From Roridomyces roridus (Eukaryota > Basidiomycota > Agaricomycetes > Agaricales > Mycenaceae): a stretch of DNA of 64,000 nucleotides. Below the pieces are notes generated by a model. That model was given only the letters and a program-made list of their open reading frames with translations. It was not told the origin of the DNA and did not search any database. Positions 1-11,530 of the stretch are shown here, one piece after another. Position 1 is the first letter of the stretch; each line of letters opens with the position of its first letter. The position numbers and the translations under genes are program-made. The stretch is taken from assembly GCA_029378245.1 (NCBI GenBank), contig JARKIF010000132.1, positions 28,159-92,158 on the forward strand, read 5' to 3'.

Positions 1-683
1 GTGGCGCTGTCGGTGAGCAAGCCCCGCTCAGGGGCGGAGAAGCTGGGGATCGGGATGGGAAATGAGCGAATTAGAAGTGGAGAAACGCCGGACGAGGAAG
101 AGGGCGGCTTTATGTGCGTTATATCTCCGTCCTCCTTGGGTTTTGCTCATGGTTCGTGCAGATTACCCACCGTGTTGCCCAGATCATCCATCTAGGAGCG
201 TATTTAAGCTTGGGTTTGCGCTGATGAAGTTCCTTGTGGGTCCCGGCGACGGGGTGTGTCTGACACAACTTGCACTTATGTAATCTGGGTGTGCTCGTTT
301 ATACTTTTTTACATGATGTCTGAAGCCGTTGTGCCAGAGGCAGCAGAACATTAGGTCACAGCTCGTGCTCAATCATCTGCTACGCAGGAATATGTATTGT
401 AACAACCCTCTAAAATTGGAATGAGAAAGTTTGTCCACTCTGGGAGTGCTTGTACATGTTTGTCCTGCACACTGACATCTTGCTTCCTACCACCACCTTA
501 TCCGATCCAGTCATCTGCTTGCGGTGAGCTGCTCTCTTGGGTTATTCCACTCTATTCACTAACAAGAGTCTGCAGCTCAGTTTCATGATGTCTAACACCC
601 AACGAGTCAGAAGAAGTGGGAATGTGCATATCCATGGTCTGTGAAATCCAAGAGATTGAGATCATGACAAATGATGAGGCGTA
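1..683. other. No gene recognised
   Basis: Only short open frames occur here and none resembles a known family. The stretch lies upstream of the Gly-rich start of the NACHT-ankyrin gene and may hold its promoter or an older insertion, but I see no motif to support either. Confidence 0.4.
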
Positions 684-3130
684 GCTACAGGTGGTCCAGG
701 AGGGCCAGGTGGGTCAGGGTATGAAATTGGGGGCACTGGTGGTGCTGGAGGAAGCTCCAATGTCAAAATGTATGCTTGTTGACAACCCTGTTGCCAAGTT
801 CATTCATCACGTTATGACAGTATCCAAGGGTTTGTCACATTTTCTCTTGGCATAGCTCTTGTGGCTCATCTTTGGTGTAGATCAGATGAAGATTTGTTCA
901 AGTGGTTGGGAAATCCTCCGGATACACAGGACAGACAGCGTGACCTACAAGGGTATCACCATAAAGATACTGGGACTTGGTTGCTTGAGCATGATAAGTT
1001 CAAGATTTGGAAAAAGATACCTGGCAGCTTGTGGATCCAGGGAGTTTGTATGTTGGCCTGATTTTAGTCCATTTCATATCTGATCCATTTTCAGCTGGAA
1101 CAGGGAAAGTGTACTCAGGTACTTCATTTATTTCACTGCACTATCTCCACTGACATGAACAGCTCAACAATCATTCGAGACCTTATTGATGCTGGCAATA
1201 TGGTCTCATATTTCTTTTTTGACTTCAGGATTCCAAACAGACAGAGCCTGGACATCATGTTGTGCTCCATTGTTTGGCAGCTTGCTGGGAAGTCAGACAC
1301 TGCACACGATTGTCTTTCCAATCTTCATAAAAGCCTTGGAAATGGATCCATACAGCCACTGCACGAGGATCTCCAAAAAGTGCTTGATGATTTGGTTGTG
1401 GAACTGGGACAGCCATACATCGTTCTGGATGGACTGGATGAATGCCACAAGAATGATTGGACAGGGCTTGTTGCATTTGTGAACAGACTATGTGGATCTC
1501 CCGAAAAATGCCCACACTTGCTGTTCACAAGTCAACATCGCCAGGAATTTCAGACAGGCTTCAAGGGCATTCCTTTGATACAGTTGCATGCATCAATCTT
1601 GGATGAGGACATAAGATCCTTTGTCTACAGCAAGATTTTGGCAATGTCTGAGGTTGGTGAACATGCGAATGCAGTCACAGAGCAGATTGTGGTGCAAAGC
1701 AATGGAATGTATGTTAAATTCAACTTTGTGGCCCAAGCTAATGGAATGACTAGGTTCCGCATGGCTGCTTGCTTCATTACGGAGCTAGGTCATTGTCACT
1801 GGGAGGAGGAATGGGATGAGGTCCTTGCTGTCCTCCCAGGTGACCTGTTCAGCATCTACAGCCGTTTCCTTAACCGTGCAAAGGCAGAGCCCAAATTTCC
1901 ATCAGTTTTCATTCAAGCAATATTACGGTGGCTTGTGTTTTCAGCAAGAGAGCTATCACCAGAGGAGCTTGCAGATGCTATTGCTTTTCGTTTGGACCAG
2001 CCTACTTTTGACTTCTTCAACCTGGATGCATCAATCCATTGCCCAGGCAGGCGCCCAGGAAATTTGCGGATTTTCAAGTTGCTTGATGGGCTCATTGTCA
2101 TTAACACCCATCAATCAAGGGAGGGATCAATCAGTTTTGCACACTCATCAGTGCGAGACTATGTCCTTTCCAAAGAATTTCATCAAGAGCATGCACCCAT
2201 TTTTGATCTCAGTGAGAGTATCTCACAGAGGTTCATTGCACAAACTTGTGTCCGTTATCTCCTTGTGTTTTCAGAGAAAAATCATATCAGGCAGTCTAAT
2301 ATCCAGGGGGAGTACCCACTGGCAGTATATGCTGCTGAAAACTGGTTCAATCACTTGCAGTACTGTGATGACACACACCAGGGGCAGCTACTGCCATCAA
2401 CAATGCATCTGCTCGATGATAAGAGCAGCCAGTACAGAACATTGTGTTGGTTGCAGAATATCCCAGCTGTACCAGCTATCTCTATGTGTGCAAGAATGGG
2501 TTTTCAAAGAGGGGTGTTGTCTTTGCTCAATGAGAGGAAGGCAGCAGTCCATGATGCTGACAAGTATGGCCAGACTCCGCTGCACAATGCCTCCTGGAGT
2601 GGCAAGCTTGACATTGCAAAGCTCCTCACGGAACATGGGGCCGCAGTTGATGCTGCTGACAAGTATGGCCAGACTCCGCTGCACAATGCCTCCTCACATG
2701 GCTACCTTGACATTGCAAAGCTCCTCATGGAACATGGGGCCGCAGTCGCTGACAAGGATGGCGACACTCCGCTGCACAATGCCTCCTCAAATGGCCACCT
2801 TGACATTGCAAAGCTCCTCATGGAACATGGGGCTGCAGTCAATGCTGCTGACAAGTATGGCAAGACTCCACTGCACAATGCCTTCTGGAATGGCCAGCTT
2901 GACATTGTAAAGCTCCTCACGGAACATGGGGCCGCAGTTGATGCTGCTGACAAGGATGGCGAGACTCTGCTGCACAAGGCCTGCGGGAATGGCAAGCTTG
3001 ACATTGCAAAGCTCCTCATGGAACATGGGGCCACAGTCGATGCTGCTGACAAGGATGGCGAGACTCCGCTGCACAAGGCCTTCTCAAATCACTACTTTGA
3101 CATTGTAAAGCTCCTCATGGAACATGGGGC
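684..3130 (+). pseudogene. NACHT-ankyrin NLR-like gene, 5' and central part, interrupted
   Basis: This is the front part of a fungal STAND/NLR-type gene (NTPase plus repeat sensor, presumed self/non-self recognition in the cytoplasm). At 684-768 a frame rich in Gly (GGPGGPGGSG, GGTGGAGG) matches the low-complexity N terminus common in basidiomycete NACHT proteins. At 861-1050 a WL...GTGTWLL...LWIQG frame matches the segment before the P-loop. A degenerate Walker A (GTGK followed by V) lies near 1135 between apparent introns. From 1155 the frame is open to the insertion: Walker B-like YIVLDGLDEC, a LLFTSQHR sensor, a winged-helix region (LSPEELADAI), then about six 33-residue ankyrin repeats (DKxGxTPLHNA...LDIAKLLMEHGA). 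I could not splice the P-loop exon to the main frame without a one-base shift, and repeats are cut at 3130 by a MITE, so it looks broken. The ankyrin array resumes at 3635, 21947 and 22863. Confidence 0.75.
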
Positions 3131-3634
3131 CAAGGGGGTGTCAGCGGCCGAAATTCTGACCGGGTGGGGGAGGGGGGGGGGGTCCCCCAGGAGGGCTTAA
3201 AAAACTTTTTGACCTGCATTTCAAAAAAGTTGCAGAGGAGTGTGAAACCATCCAGAAACACAGTTAAGTTCTACACCAAGGAGGTGCTTTTTACAGACTC
3301 AGCAGCATGATTGATGAAAATTTCCTAATTGGGCTGACATTGATGGCATCAGAATATTCTGGATGGCTTTGGACAACATAATGGCCATCCTGGTTAAGAG
3401 CTGGGTGCCCTTGTATTCAAAATGCACTGTGTCAGTAGATCTTCACCTTTGTAGGCCACCGGTGGCTGAATTTGCAACGGGGGATCGAGCTGATTGAGAT
3501 CAATTTTTGATGGCCGACCTGATCGTGGGAAACACCTGCCCTATATGGTGGGGGGAGGGGGGGAGGGGTCCCGATGGAGGGCTTAAAAAACCTTTTGAGT
3601 GGATATCTGTTTTTCGAAAGTTGACACCCCCTTG
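3131..3634. mobile_element. hAT-like MITE, copy 1, inserted in an ankyrin repeat
   Basis: This 504-bp noncoding element has 13-bp perfect terminal inverted repeats: CAAGGGGGTGTCA at 3131-3143 and its complement at 3622-3634. It is flanked by the 8-bp direct repeat CATGGGGC (3123-3130 and 3635-3642). An 8-bp target duplication and termini starting CA are typical of the hAT superfamily. There is no transposase, so it must be moved in trans. Removing element plus one repeat copy rejoins the ankyrin codons in frame. A second, closely similar copy in the opposite orientation lies at 44018-44516. Confidence 0.9.
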
Positions 3635-3690
3635 CATGGGGCCACACTCGATGCTGCTTACAAGGATGCATGAGACTTCCTACAATTTAA
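3635..3690 (+). pseudogene. Ankyrin-repeat remnant between two insertions
   Basis: Directly after the MITE the ankyrin codons resume in frame (residues like HGATLDAAYKDA), then hit TGA at about 3674. The following bases still resemble the repeat consensus (GAGACT...CTACAAT) for some 15 bases before it stops. This is the same array that is open upstream of 3130. Confidence 0.7.
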
Positions 3691-5277
3691 TTTTCCACAC
3701 TTCACTGTGAAAAACGGAGCACGCGAATTTCACACTGACCCACAGTGAACTTCGCATTTCACTCTTTTTTTGGGTGAATCCAAAATTTCACGGCATTGGG
3801 TGAAATTTTCTGTTCACCCCATTCTCAGGTGAAATGAAAATCCACCATACCTTCTGAGTGAAATTCATCAAGGTCCAAATATTCAAAGTTAGCCAGTATA
3901 TGTATGTTAATTGAATCTGCTACTACAAATCAATTGCTGTGTATAGTGGGGCGGCGTCAGAGAGCAAGCTAGGCGTGGAGGTTGGCGAGGACGGCGGACG
4001 GCGTCACGGCGACTGGTGGTGTGGAGCAGAATGACTTCATTATGATCCGCGTCACACCAGTCACATCGCTCCACCTCTTTGCACTTCACGCCCATCTCCG
4101 CGACGATGCCCTCTCCATTCTCTCTCCCCATGCCCCGTCCTGACCAGGAAAACACACACACACCCCACCCTCCCAGCGGCAGGCACCGCAAGGTGTCTGC
4201 TCGCGCCCAGGATATGCAAGATGCCAAGGCCTCTGCCACGCAACCTCTTTTGCAGAAGAAACGGCAGAAGGCCAAAAGGAAGGCCCTCAAGCAGCGTCAA
4301 ACGAGGACTCTCTGACCGTCAATTACTCCGGGGACACGGAGCTGGTTCGGGAATCCGTGGTGCGTGCTTCTATTCTCTTCCAGACCTCACATTCATGCAA
4401 CATATCCACCGCTGCTCTCGCTCGTACTAGAGGCGAGCGCAATGCAGCAGAGGCTTCCAGTTCGAGGCCTCACACCAGGGGACCCCCTCCCGGCTCCATT
4501 CCGAAGCCAACAACATGTCGAAGGTCACCATTGACAGTCACCTACCGCTCCAAGGCCCGCGAGGCTTGCGCCGCCCCCGATCGCGCCAACAGCGTTGACG
4601 ACAAAGAGGATAGCAACCAAACCGCGCTCCGTGGGCATGTCCCTCTGGATCCTCGTACGTCCACTTGCCCTTTCTTTCTCCTGTAATCTCACTGTTGGTC
4701 AGCGCACTCTCCCAACCAGCCGCTCGTCCTTCTCCTCCACGTACGTCCTTCCGGCCCTTGATGACAAATTGATTAACTGTGGTTAAGCTCTCGATCGCCA
4801 AGGCTCGTTGCCCGCATTGAACCCTGATGGCTCCGAGGCGGGGAGGATTGAAGTAGCGCTGCAGGACCCGGCACCAGTAGCTTTCTTGTACATTCACTTC
4901 AATTCAAACAATTTTTACTGTATTTTTTGGAGTGAAATTTAAGTAGTTTGTGCGAGATTTTCTTTCGTAATCCAGGTGACAGTCCAGTTCAAATCAAGCG
5001 AAATTCACCGAAACATCGGGTGAACGAGTGCAGTGAAAACACGTGTTTTGTTAGTGAAAGATTTCAGCATGAAATTCACCTTTTTGCGGTGAATTTCACT
5101 CAGTTCAAGCGCGAAATTCTCGTCCATTTGGGGTGAAAAAACCATGTGAATTTCACTCCCTCCGGGGTCCACAGTGACTTTTCGGCACTTTTTCACGCCA
5201 AAAATTCCCGGGAAAGTGATAAAGTGGAAAGTAAAACGCCAGGTCAATTTTCACACAAGTTCGTCAGACATCCGAGC
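3691..5277. repeat. Fold-back-like noncoding block rich in GTGAAATTCAC
   Basis: Two AT-rich arms, about 3690-3880 and 4890-5265, are packed with variants of GTGAAATTCAC and its complement. Both outer parts carry CACTGTG/CACAGTG words in opposite order, suggesting degenerate inverted arms. The GC-richer centre (3900-4890) has only short open frames, for example 4079-4315 (Pro/His/Lys-rich), which I cannot assign. The block sits where the ankyrin gene breaks off, so it is probably an insertion, but I could not define termini or a target duplication. Confidence 0.4.
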
Positions 5278-5638
5278 TGTCAGCACCTAGGGCTAAGTCG
5301 GGTTCTAGTCGGCAACGAACGAGGCGACCGAGCGAAGAGCAGCAGACAAGACTCAAGAGGTAGAGCAAGCCGTAGGGAGAATAGACTAGATTCGTCTACA
5401 GTACTGAGACTGTAGACGGGTATATATACTACATGATCGAATTAGGTACGAGGGGTAGGGGGTAGGAGCAGGGGCGATCGCGACAAGTAGGGGTGTAAAT
5501 GCAGGGGAGAGTGGAGTACCAAGCAGGGGTTGAGACAAGACCCGGCCGATCAGTGATGATCACTGATTAGAGTATTGATGGTTGATGGTTGATCGGGTTA
5601 CAACCCGTCGGGTTGTGGCCTGGGGTCATATCATGACA
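5278..5638 (-). repeat. 3' LTR of element A
   Basis: 361 bp from TGTCAGCACC to ATATCATGACA, matching 21586-21946 except two substitutions. It contains the TATATATA promoter box and the short segment complementary to the element's own primer binding site. Confidence 0.92.
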
Positions 5639-5652
5639 TTATCCCCCCCCGT
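5639..5652 (-). other. Polypurine tract of element A
   Basis: On the minus strand a run of eight G then ATAA directly precedes the 3' LTR, the expected position and composition for the plus-strand primer of reverse transcription. Confidence 0.75.
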
Positions 5653-5675
5653 TCAAGCGCTGCGTCCCGAAGCGC

Positions 5676-7420
5676 TCAGGACACGATCTTCCATCGTCCG
5701 TTAACCCGTTCTTCACGGAGTGCGGTCGGGTTCTTCTGGTAGAATTCCTCTATGCATTCCTCCGCCCCATCCAGCAAGGCGCGCTTTTCCCAAGTCCATT
5801 CGGCCGAGGGATAATCCTTCCATTTGATGAAGTAGCGCAAGGTGTTGCGCTGATTCCCACTGCCTCTCTTGACTTTCAGAATCTCCTCCACCTCGTACTC
5901 ATAGTGACCGTCAACCACGTCTGGGGGTGGTGGGTCCACCATCTTCTGATGTTCGGCCACTGGTGGCACCCAGGGTCGAAGATAGACCGTATTAAAAACC
6001 GGGTGAACCTTCCAGGATGCCGGCGTTTTGATTTCGTACGAGAGGGACCCAATCTTGCGCACCACAGGGAAAGGACCATAGCGTCGGTCCTCGAATTTCT
6101 TGGTGGGTCGGTGCGTCTGCAGATTCTTTCCCTCTAGCCACACCTTATCGCCTGCTTTGTACCCCGGGTCGGGTTGTCGACTTCGATCGTAGTATTTCTT
6201 CATAACATCCTGCGCATGGCGCATTGCCGCTGCGGCTTCTGCCCGTACCTTCTCCATTCGCTGTGCGAATTCCATCGCCTTCTCCGTCGGGACTTCTCGC
6301 AACGGCTCAATTCCTTTCCGCGGATGGAACCCGAGAGTCATAAAGAAGGGGCTAAAGCCCGTCGTCGCATGGACCTTGTCATTGTAGGAGAATTCGGCCA
6401 AGGTCAGCCACTCTGCCCAGTCGTCCTGCATGAAGTTGGTAAAGATTCGGAGGTACTGCTCCACCTCTTGGTTCACCCGCTCCGTTTGACCGTCGGTTTG
6501 CGGATGATACGCTGTCGACGCATTCGACTTCATTCCCAGAAGCTTCATCAAGTCTCGCATAAAGTGGCCCACCAATTGTGTTCCACGGTCGCTGATCACC
6601 ACCTCTGGTAACCCGTAATCCTTCCACACATTATCTCGATATATCCGGGCGATCCCTTTGCCTGTAATCTGTTCCCTGCAGGGAATAACCCGAATTCCTT
6701 TGCCCAGTCGGTCCACAATCACCACAATACTGTCATATCCTTTTGACTCCGGTAACTTCGTGATTAGGTCGATCGAGACATTCTGCCATACTCGTTCGGG
6801 TACTGCGTTTGGTGACAATGGTCCACGGGGTTTGGATGGAAACGTCTTCGTCTTCTGGCACGTCGAACAAGCGGCTACGTATCGCTTGATGTCCCGGGTC
6901 ATGGATGGCCAGTAGTAATTCCGTGCTACCAATTCCGCCGTTCGATATTGCCCAGGATGACCGGCCATGTACGTATCATGGTGAGCTCGGGTTATGTGAT
7001 GGCGTAGCTCTTTGTCGGAAGGGACGTATACTGATCCATGCCTAGTCAAGAACCCGTCGTGTTCCTGCCAGGTCGGGTTCTCCTCATCGGCTTCTTCATC
7101 CTTGCTCTTGGCCAAACCCTCCTTGGCTGCATCCTCCCACTTGTCGCGGGCGTCCTTGATGCGTTGCAAAAATTGGTCCCCTCCTTCCTGGTCCGGGATT
7201 GCTCGCAGAAATTCCTCCTTCGGTATTTGTTGAAATTTATCTGCCGGTAGCAACGTGATGTCGCTGTTATCCTTTGCCCCCTTTTCATGGCCATTTCGCC
7301 TCGAAAGGGCATCTGTCTTGTTATGCGTCTTGCCCGGCTTGTGGATCAGCAGAAAGTCGTATTCACTCAGCTCCAGCGACCACCGTGCCTGTCTTCGGTT
7401 CAGCTTCTTCGTCATCATGA
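5676..7420 (-). CDS. Element A pol, second part: RNase H end, integrase, chromodomain
   Basis: This is the C-terminal part of the element A polyprotein, which inserts cDNA into the genome. It opens with [18 protein letters not shown] (end of RNase H/connection). The integrase zinc finger follows as HH...C..C (AHHDTYMAGH, CSTCQK). The catalytic core shows the three acidic residues in context: SIDLI, SDRGTQ and the E of [12 protein letters not shown]. The C terminus carries a chromodomain (YEYEVEEILKVKR...YFIKWKDYP..EWTWE) that would target integration to modified chromatin. It is separated from the first part of pol only by the solo LTR at 7426-8223: joining across AGTAA gives HKNLAYF-MMTKKLN in frame. 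The stop is 38 bases before the LTR, so unlike C and D this pol does not read into the LTR. Confidence 0.93.
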
Positions 7421-7425
7421 AGTAA

Positions 7426-8223
7426 TGTCAACGACAGCGTCTAGGCCGGCTTGCCGGGTGATCGTATCAGACGCGGAACGGCGTGGGTGACACGGCCGGG
7501 TAGGACGAGAAGGTCGACGAGCTCGAGAACGTCGAGAGGAGACGAGTCGAGCACAACGAGACGAGTTGAGTCTCGGCAGATAGGCGAGTCGGGTTGTGTC
7601 CGTGAGGGAAGAGAACGTAACCCGTAAGCCAAAGTAGCGCTGGAGATTAGACGAGGTAGAATCTACTGTACATGAGATTCTACCCAAGTATAAATACTAA
7701 TTCCCTCAGGAGCGTTCTCCTGTATGATCGGTCCCTGACCCTTAATTACCCCTACGCGGCTCCTCTCTTAATAGAGTTAGGTGGAGCGTCCCCTGTAACC
7801 CTATAGGTTACCCCTCCTTGGCATGATCACTGGATCATGCCGAGAATGTTGTGTGACTGTGTTTAAACCCCTCGTCGGGTTCTAACACGGCGCGTCAGGT
7901 CCTGTCCTAGCAACCCTTCCCGCGCTGGACAAGTACTGTTGTCCTATCGTTCGTGTGTGACTGTGTTTGAACCCCTCGTCGGGTTCTAACACGGTGTGTC
8001 GGATCCTGTCCTAGCAACCCTTCCCGCGCTGGACAAGTACTGTTGTCCTATCGTTCGAGTGACAGCGTTGTCCTCCTTACTCGGGCGGGCGACATCCCTC
8101 TCGAGAGACTTGTCGTGCGTAGACCAAGTGTACGTTTGTTGATAACAACGGATCTTCTGATCCGTAACTGATAGCGGTGATGGCGCATCAGCGGATCAGT
8201 CGGCAAGCGCTGGTTTCATGACA
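7426..8223. mobile_element. Solo LTR inserted in element A pol
   Basis: This 798-bp sequence starts TGTCAACGAC, ends TTTCATGACA, and is flanked by the 5-bp direct repeat AGTAA (7421-7425, 8224-8228). It has no coding content. The size, TG...CA ends and 5-bp duplication fit a solo LTR left by recombination between the two LTRs of a Gypsy element different from A-D. Its removal restores the RNase H reading frame of element A. Confidence 0.88.
7851..8058. repeat. Two tandem ~104-bp units inside the solo LTR
   Basis: The segment beginning GTGTGACTGTGTTT at 7851 repeats from 7955 with few substitutions and ends in GTCCTATCGTTCG in both units. This is a direct duplication inside the LTR. Confidence 0.85.
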
Positions 8224-8228
8224 AGTAA

Positions 8229-10490
8229 GCCAAATTCTTGTGGTCCGTCCAAATCTCGAACGTTTTGTTGCTGCCTTGAAGGAAATGCCTCCACTTGTAC
8301 AAACCTCGCATAATCGCCAACATTTCCTTGTCGTGGATGTCGTAATTTCGTTCCGTGTCGTTAAGAGATTTGGACAAGAACCCGATCGGGACCCAGACCC
8401 CGTTCTGGAGTTGAGAAGCACAGCCCTGGTGGCGAAATCCGAGGAGTCGGCTTCCATCCGCCATTCGCCATGGTCGGTCGTAAAGTGCAGCACCGGTTCG
8501 GCGGTGACCAAATCCTTCAACTTTTCAAACGCTCTCCTCTCTTCACCTCCCCATCGCCACCGGTAATCTTTCCTCGTCAAACGTGTCAGGGGTTTGGAGT
8601 GGATCCCGAACCCCGCAATAAACCGACGGTAGAAGTTGAGGAATCCAAGGAAGCTCTGCACCTCCTTGACCGTCTTGGGTTCCGCCCACTCCCGCACTCC
8701 CGCAACCTTCACGGGGTCCATCCGAATCTTCCCATCACCGATAATTACACCGAGGTATTCGACCTCGCGCTTCTCAAACTCACACTTCTCGGGTTTCAAG
8801 TACAAGTCGTTCTCCTGCAGGATTTGCAGCACCTCGCGCACCGTTCTCTGGTGCTCCTCCTTGTTGGAGGAATAAATCAAAATATCGTCCAAGTAGACAA
8901 TAACCCGACCCTCCGCGATCTGTCGGGCAAAGATATCGTTCATCATGCACTGGAAGGTCGCCGGCGAGTTTGTCAACCCAAAAAACATCACCAAGGGCTC
9001 AAACAACCCCCGATTAGTGATGAACGCCGCCTTCTCCTCGTCACCCTCCTTTATCCGGATATTGTTGTAACCCCATCGCACGTCCAGCTTTGTGAACCAC
9101 GTCGCGTTCCAAAGGTTATGCATTATCTCGGAAATCAGCGGTATCGGGTACCGGTTCTTGATCGTGATTGCGTTCAACCTTCGATAGTCATGTACCGGTC
9201 GGAGCTTTCCGTCTTTCTTTTTTACGAAAAAGAAAGGAGATGCAAACGGGGACTTCGAGGGACGGATACATCCTGTCTTCAGGTGCTCTGCAATGAACTT
9301 GTCCAACTCCTTCTGTTCCGGGATCGATAGGGGAATCACCCGACCCCGGGCGGGTTCCGCCCCGTCCTTCAGTTCGATAGCGTGGTCCCAGCGCTTCCGT
9401 TCCGGTAGTTTGTCGAAGTCCTTCTTGTCAAAGACACTGCGAAATTCGTCCAGGAAATGAGCCGGCACAATATCCTCCATTGCCTGGTCGCCTTTCGCGT
9501 TGTGGGCCGCCGCTGCCAATCTCGTCGCAACCGAGCCCATAGCTCGGATATGTTCCGCATGCTGGGCGTCCTCTTCTTCGTAGATTCGGGTGACGAATAC
9601 CCGATCGTCGGGTTCCAACCCATCTTCGTCTTCGGCCTCCCATTGCTTCCAGAGGTGCTCGGTGCGGCATGCGGGCAGGCAACGGGTAAAGGACAATTTT
9701 CCGTTACTCCAGTCGATCTCGGGGTTGTGTCGTTTCAGCCATTTGTACCCCAGGATGACATCCGTCTTCCCGGTGTTGGTCAGGGCGAAGGTCATTACCT
9801 CCTCATGATCCTCCACCGTTGTGCGCATTCTGACCACTTGTCGAATCTTGCCCCCCGCGTTGGGGGTGTTATCCGCGTTGTAGACCGGTACCGGCATCGG
9901 AAGGTCCTCCACGTCGGGCCCATGCCTCTCAGCAAACGCCTGATTCATGAAGCCCTCCGCCGTAGCCCCGGTGTCCAACAGCCCTACCACCGTATACCCC
10001 CGGAGGCTGGCCAAGTCCTGTACCACCATAGGGACCATCACTGAAACCCCGCCCATGGCGCGAATAAAGGAAGGCGGGTTCTGCAGCTCTTCAATCGCTG
10101 TAAGAGCATCGGGTCGATAGAGACGCAGTAGTTCCTCAACGTATTCTTCGGTAATTTCGGTGCGTCGGGTTTTGAACGTCCAATTCCGCAGCATCTCCAC
10201 TGCGTGCGGCCGCTGCGCGTACATTCGGTCCAACAGTCGTTCGGCGCTGTTCGGTGGTAGCCCCTTCCACGACGCCTTTGGGGTAGGGGGTACGACTTTG
10301 ACCTTCTTTCGGGGTATCGGCTTCTTACTCCTCCACTCGGGGACAGGAGCGTCGGTTTCTTGTTCGTTTGCCACGATTTGAGAATCTTTGTCGTTCAATA
10401 GAGTATGAAATTGATTAGTGAACGACTTGTGTACATGAGGTATCGAGGAAGACCGGGAGGACGTGGCTTTCAATCCCGGTCGTTGGAAAA
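8229..10490 (-). CDS. Element A pol, first part: protease, reverse transcriptase, RNase H (one frameshift)
   Basis: This continues gag by a -1 shift at 10488-10494. In order it has an aspartic protease with a standard DTG triad (GLLDTGATAEGF), the ILGYKWLKRHNPEIDW segment, and a reverse transcriptase with [36 protein letters not shown] and the catalytic YLDDIL. It ends with the first part of RNase H (EADSSDFA). Around 8416-8420 one base is missing relative to the family. The frame then runs into unrelated residues, while the expected SQLQNGVWVPIGFLSKSLND...WTDHKNLAY continues in the neighbouring frame. So pol is inactive here, or the base is a sequencing loss. Reading past 8228 into the solo LTR is an artefact of that insertion. 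Confidence 0.92.
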
Positions 10491-10588
10491 ATCCTCTGGG
10501 GACTCTTCGTCCGAGTCCTCTTTGGTGTCGGGTTCTTCCACCATGGCACGGAACTGCGCGGTAACGTGTGCATGGGTCGGGCAGTTAC
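10470..10588 (-). CDS. Element A gag, C-terminal piece cut off by element B
   Basis: This short tail of gag runs (minus strand) from the far side of element B to TGA at 10470-10472. It starts with the codon supplying the last Cys of the zinc knuckle, followed by an acidic stretch (VEEPDTKEDSDEESPEDF). It matches the gag frame that ends abruptly at 20317 once B and one GTTAC copy are removed. Confidence 0.8.
10488..10494 (-). promoter_or_regulatory. -1 ribosomal slippery heptamer, gag-pol of element A
   Basis: On the minus strand G-GAT-TTT sits in the gag frame 15 bases before the gag stop (TGA, 10470-10472). Slipping back one base gives a frame that is open straight into the protease. Element D has the same heptamer in the same place. 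Confidence 0.7.
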
Positions 10589-10807
10589 TGTTATATCCAT
10601 GTCATCCCGACTTCGATCCGAGGCCCTCCGATCCCTCCGGGCCCTCCGATCCCTCTGGGCCCTCCGGTCCCTCCGACCTTCCGGCCTCTTCCATCCAAGA
10701 TGCATTCGATCACGTCATATTGCACAATCTTACGTTGTTATATCCATGCATGTCCAACTCTCCCGACTCTCCCTTGGACCTTCCGACTCCTCCGGTTCGG
10801 ATCATTA
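10589..10807 (+). repeat. Truncated 5' LTR of element B
   Basis: The first ~219 bp match 12996-13214 nearly exactly (from TGTTATATCC to GGTTCGGATCATT). The sequence then switches directly to gag coding, so the rest of the LTR, the primer site and most of gag are deleted. Confidence 0.85.
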
Positions 10808-11043
10808 ACACCACCGGCCAATCCTCCGGCTCTGCCTCCGACAAACCCTACGCTGATCTGCTCGAAGACTCCGGCAGACTCAAGCCGGAGGAGCGTGAGC
10901 GTCGTATTCAGAACAATCTCTGCTTGTTCTGTGGCGATGAGGGGCACAATACTTCCGAGTGTTGGAGGCGTCCGGGTGGCGTTCAAGGCCAGGCTGGGGT
11001 CGTTGAGCCTGATCCGGCTGATCCGGCTGATCCGGAACTATAG
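10808..11043 (+). pseudogene. Element B gag C-terminal fragment with zinc knuckle
   Basis: An open frame from the LTR junction to the stop at 11041-11043 encodes the CCHC zinc knuckle CLFCGDEGHNTSEC (Cx2Cx4Hx4C), which in Gypsy gag binds element RNA. A Asp-Pro-Ala repeat tail follows. There is no start codon or capsid region, consistent with the deletion that fused LTR to gag. Confidence 0.75.
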
Positions 11044-11253
11044 GTGTCGCCGGAGATTACATTCATTGCGTCCACTCCTTTCTTATACGCATTCCATATC
11101 TATATTGACGATTTTTACGTTTACGGACTCTGTCTTTTCTCCAGTGTACTTTCTAGTCTCTCCAATCTCGAAGTGGGCCTTTTACCCTGCTTCCGGATTT
11201 TGTACAACGAGTAGTCGCGGGATTCAACTCCCGCTTACGGTCCCTTATCAATT

Positions 11254-11530
11254 TTGGATTCCATCTTTGCTTACTGTCGACTTGACTCTGCAAAATCCAA
11301 AGGGCTACACCGTTCGCGGCCCCTCCGGCTCGTCTCCGGCTTCCCTCCGGCTCAACTCCGGCATCCCTCCGACTCCTCATCCCTCATCGATCAGCAATTC
11401 ACTTTGCTTCTTCGATTTTCTCCCAGCGATGTCCATCTTATGGAATTCTACGTCACCCTTCTGGATCCCGCTTGCGACTTGGTCCTTGGACTACTCTGAC
11501 TGCGCCATTACAATCCGTTGATTGATAGGC
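11254..11530 (+). pseudogene. Element B protease-like fragment
   Basis: The frame ...DSIFAYCRLDSAKSKGL...FSPSDVHLMEFYVTLLDPACDLVLGLL, followed in another frame by RHYNPLI, resembles the retropepsin-to-RT linker of fungal Gypsy elements (usual pattern: FYVTPLD...VLGYNWLTRYNPLIDW). The catalytic D[ST]G is not clearly present and frame is lost near 11500. I see nothing of RT downstream. Confidence 0.45.

Noticed and set aside
2397..3076. Long minus-strand open frames through the ankyrin array
   Set aside because: They are repeats of the complementary strand of 99-bp ankyrin units; only the plus frame has protein-family meaning.
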